A stretch of DNA of 64,000 bases, from assembly GCA_004154925.1 (NCBI GenBank), contig QJNS01000127.1:1-64000 (forward strand). Reading direction: 5' to 3'. This stretch comes from Monosporascus cannonballus (taxonomy: Eukaryota > Ascomycota > Sordariomycetes > Xylariales). A program made the position numbers and the translations under genes. Below are positions 60,670-64,000 of the stretch, in pieces (the stretch's first letter is position 1; every line of letters begins with the position of its first letter). Under the pieces are notes generated by a model. That model did not search any database. It was not told the origin of the DNA and saw only the letters and a program-made list of their open reading frames with translations.

Positions 60670-62950
60670 AATAATGAATTACGGAATTTTAGGCGGGAAT
60701 TATATTGTACCAAATATAATTAATAAGTTGAAATTACTATAGAAATAAAAATTAAAATTTTATAGAGCGATAAATACCGAAAGTAAGAAATTCCTTTACG
60801 ATAACGAAAAAATTATACGCGAAATTAATTATTTCGAAATGTTTATTTAAAAATAATACTAAATAATTAATTTCGCTATCGTTTTATTTGAAAATTATAA
60901 TATGATTTTAAAATTACCATAAATACGCTAGTACGAAATTTTAATTAACGATAAAATTAATTAAGTAAAATTTATTTTATTCCTTATTAATAAACGAAAA
61001 AAAGAAATATTAAAATGATAATATTTATTCGATAATAATAACAAATACAAATATAAGAATACGATACAAATCTTATTATCTAAAAGGACAAAATATAAGA
61101 AAAAAACCGAATATTAAAGAAAAATATACAATATCGTTATTATTATTAAAGCGAAATAAAAGTAATTAAATAACGATTTAAAATAAAAATAACAACCTTG
61201 AAAATTAAAAAACTCTAATTAATATACTACTATAATATTACAAATAAAAAATGAAATATTTAAAATATATTATTACTTTAAAATATATTATAATAAATTT
61301 TTAAAAAATCGGTATAATTATAAAATAATAAACAAAAATAATCAAAAAATATAAGTATTTTTTAAATTCATTAATTACTATAGGAAATTTATTCGAAATT
61401 TTAATAAAATAATTATACCTTTAATAAATCTTACGAAAAGAAAATTTAAATAAACGTTAAATACGAAAAAAAATATTTTAAAATATTAAGGATACGATTA
61501 TGAACAAATTAATATTAATTATATACGATTTAAACCGTCCCGATAAATTAAAAATAGATATTTCGGATTACGTCTTAAACACAATACTTAAATAACGAAA
61601 TAATTAAAGCAAATTATACCTTATTATATTTTTTTGTACAAATTTAAAAGAAAATAGATTTAATTATAGTATTTTAAATAAAGAATTTATAATTATTATT
61701 ATAATATTTTAGGAATTTAGGCATTTCTTAAAAAGAAACTTATAACAGGTTAAAGTTTATACGGATTATTAAAATTTTACCCGATTTATTATAATTAAAA
61801 AGTTTATAAAACGCTAATTAAAATATGTAAAAAAAATTAACGAATTTCGACTTCGTTATTACTTATAAGAAAAGCTTAAAAAATAACAGAACAAATACTT
61901 TAAATAAATAATTAAATTTCGAAAGAAATTAATCAAAATTATTTATAAAATTTTTAATATTATTATAGAAACATATTTACGCTTACGATAAATTACGATA
62001 ATTCGAGTAATGCCTTTCGATATATATTAGAAAATCTAAGAATAAAATAATAATTTCTTAAAGAACTAAAAAATAAACAAAATGCAAATTTTAAAACAAT
62101 ATCAAAAACATTTGATACGAAAAATATATAAATATCAGTTATACGGATATCCAGCAATTTACAAAATTTTAAAACGGCTTTAATATATATATTCCTTTTT
62201 TAAAATAAAATTAACGGTATAACAAATTATACTGTAATATAATATTTATACTAAAATAAAGATTCGACGATATAAACTATACGAAAAATTATCATTATTA
62301 TTAATTATAAAGTAACCATAATATTTATTTATATTTAACTTTATTCTTAAATTTCTCATATCACAAAATCTAGTTATAAAAATATATTACGATAATATTT
62401 TCGTAATTATTAATCAATTTACGAAATTTTTTTATTTTTTACAATATTACTAAAATATAAACGCCAAATAAATAGCATATATTTGTTTCAGAAATATTTT
62501 TAATATATACGGATTATTATTAAAAATATGTTAAATAAAAAATCGATATTCGTATTTAAAATTTAATAAAACGTAATAATATAAATCGGTTTAAATTATA
62601 AATTATTTAACGTATTTAAATTTTCAATAAATAAATAAATAAATAAATAAAACGTACAAATTAAAATTTAAACATTTTTTCCGATATTGTATTCATTACG
62701 AATAAAATAATTAAATTAAAAAATTATTAATCGTATAATTAGTTTATAATACTAATTATTACGAAAATATTAAAATAATATTAGCAAATACAGATTTCAA
62801 TTTTATTTTAAAAGTTTACAAAAAGGTATATAACGACGGCCCAATTAATATCAAAACAATTTTTATATTATAATAATTATGATAGCTATATTAAAAAATC
62901 AAAACGGAACTGGAATTCGTATAAAATCAAATAAATAAATATTATAAACA
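60670..62950 (+). pseudogene. RIP-damaged Pol of the second element, apparently lacking the RT palm
   Basis: Protease remnant about 60670-60960: GILGGNYIVPNIINKL, then YRAINTESKKFLYDNEKI and MILKLP before IR. The RT connection with FINYYRKFIRNFNKI (near 61370) and the RNase H part (LILIIYDLNRPDKLKIDISD near 61510; KEFIIIII; VKVYTDY, then NFTRFIIIKK near 61750; KKINEFRLRYYL) follow only about 400 bp later. No YXDD motif is readable in that gap. Integrase remnants follow at about 62300-62950 (LVYNTNYYENIK; YNDGPINIKTI). Confidence 0.65.
62626..62652. repeat. (ATAA)n tetranucleotide repeat
   Basis: Six tandem ATAA units inside the integrase region of the second element. Simple slippage repeat. 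Confidence 0.8.
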
Positions 62951-63229
62951 AAAAAGATTAAAAAAACTAACTTTCGAAAAAAAGAAAATAGTTTTTTTTG
63001 TTATTAAAAATATTTAAATAAAACAACTTAACAAATAACCTCGATTTTAAGTATATCGGTCTATATAAAATTATCAAAAAAATCTTAGAAAATAATTACT
63101 AATTAGAATTTCCACTAAAAATCGAATTCCATTTAATTTTTTATATTTCTTTATTCGAATTAATAACAAATATGATTAAAGTACATACGGTACAAAACGA
63201 CGTAAAGGTAAAAATTAAATAAATATACG

Positions 63230-63380
63230 AAATAAAAAGACTTTTTGATATACGAAAACAGGACGGACTTATCTAATACCTAATTAAATAGAAAAAACAT
63301 TTAAATTTCGAAAATACTTGGAAACCTGCCAAAAACCTTATTAGCGTTTAACGCCTATTAAAAAACTTTTATTAGCAACG
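63230..63380 (+). pseudogene. Chromodomain remnant of the second element
   Basis: LFDIRKQDGLI, a stop, YLIK, a stop, then NFENTWKPAKNLIS and RLLKNFY: the chromodomain strand and helix, with Gln and Trp codons turned to stops by RIP. It shows that this element is also a chromovirus. Confidence 0.75.
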
Positions 63381-64000
63381 CCAAGGTCGGCAGGGTTAAA
63401 AATCCCCCAATTGGTAAACGACCAATCGATAAAATCTAGGTTGGACTAGTTAAAAAAAATTACGGCCTTTGTCGATATGGCCTAAGCGGCCTTTAAGTCG
63501 GCCTATTTCTCTTAACGTTTCAACTTATCCAACTTCTTTAAGGACCAAAGCCCATAAGATAATATACGTACTATATGGTCGGCCCATAATTTCTTTTATT
63601 TTCGAAAACGGCGAACCTTGGCCTACGCCTCTTCCATTTTTTCCTCAGCCTTTTTAAATTCCGTTTCGACTTTAAAATAGTTGGAAACGAGCTTTTTAAA
63701 TTCAGAAATAAAAAGACCGTTAACGTTATAAAGGCCTTAATTTCGCGTTACGTATTTTTCGTACCGGGAAAAATCAGACGAAAAAGTATAATAAAACAAT
63801 AATCCGCATTGAATATAATAAAAATATACGAGCATATTTATAGTTCGAAAAATAATTAATTTAAGCAAATTATTTCGCTTTTTCGTTTTTTATTAATCAG
63901 TTTTTTAATACGACTTAATATAATGGTGGAAAAAAAAACTTACAGAAAAAAAAGAAATTTTCGGAGCGAACATTGTAAAAAAAAGGATCGTATTATAACT
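63381..64000 (+). other. 3' region of the second element after the chromodomain
   Basis: Less damaged stretches (PLSIWPKRPLSRPISLNVST on one frame) continue past the chromodomain. Element 42159 also has about 0.7 kb between its chromodomain and its right LTR, so a similar tail is expected. The right LTR is not reached. Confidence 0.45.

Larger units (their letters stand above)
57195..64000 (+). mobile_element. Second Ty3/Gypsy chromodomain element, 5' part (runs off the window)
   Basis: Starts with a TGTTATTT...-type LTR-like region of about 1.18 kb and continues with RIP-damaged Gag, protease, RNase H, integrase and chromodomain, all plus strand. The right LTR is not reached. It is unrelated in LTR sequence to the 42159 element. 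The reverse transcriptase catalytic core seems missing. Confidence 0.8.

Noticed and set aside
38556..64000. AT block as mitochondrial DNA or a centromere core
   Set aside because: Chromovirus coding relics, target duplications and transition-only LTR differences explain it as RIPped nuclear repeats. A pericentromeric location remains possible but is not shown by sequence alone.

Overview
The window reads as a chromosome segment of a filamentous ascomycete (Pezizomycotina, most likely Sordariomycetes). The evidence is short GT-AG introns of about 60-90 nt in GC-rich exons, fungal versions of CLU1, DML1, ARL2, an FHA-forkhead factor and a DUF4045/gelsolin protein, an intron-bearing tRNA, and a large block with the marks of repeat-induced point mutation (RIP).

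Layout. Positions 1 to about 38.55 kb are the gene-bearing compartment: CLU1 (1206-5304, +), FHA-forkhead factor (7801-10034, +), DML1/Misato-like protein (10840-12935, -), AhpC/PRXL2-like protein (13416-14203, +, divergent from DML1), APH-like kinase fold protein (15134-16246, -), tRNA-Asp (17846-17926), a broken DUF2235 gene (18214-20258), ARL2 GTPase (20858-21890, +), DUF4045/gelsolin protein (22932-27867, +), a 5.6 kb gene-poor stretch, and a GPI-anchored Thr-rich wall protein (33468-34673, -). Gene density then falls, leaving only small relics up to 38.5 kb. The intact genes are housekeeping or cell-biology genes and do not form an obvious pathway or cluster.

From about 38.56 kb to the end of the window the DNA is extremely AT-rich, almost without CA and TG but with CG retained: a hyper-RIPped transposon graveyard. 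It contains one complete nested Ty3/Gypsy chromodomain retrotransposon (42159-49398) with two 419-bp LTRs and a perfect 5-bp target duplication (gattt). It also contains the 5' part of a second chromodomain element (from 57195) with a long, less mutated LTR-like region. Older relics surround both.

The most informative features are the mosaic escape of LTRs from RIP, the transition-only differences between the two LTRs, an apparently missing reverse transcriptase palm in the second element, small tandem duplications in the DUF2235 pseudogene, a Cys-to-Asp change in the PRXL2-like active site, and two splicing oddities in DML1. I did not find a convincing new multi-gene system. All exon boundaries and family calls were made by reading the sequence, without database searches.
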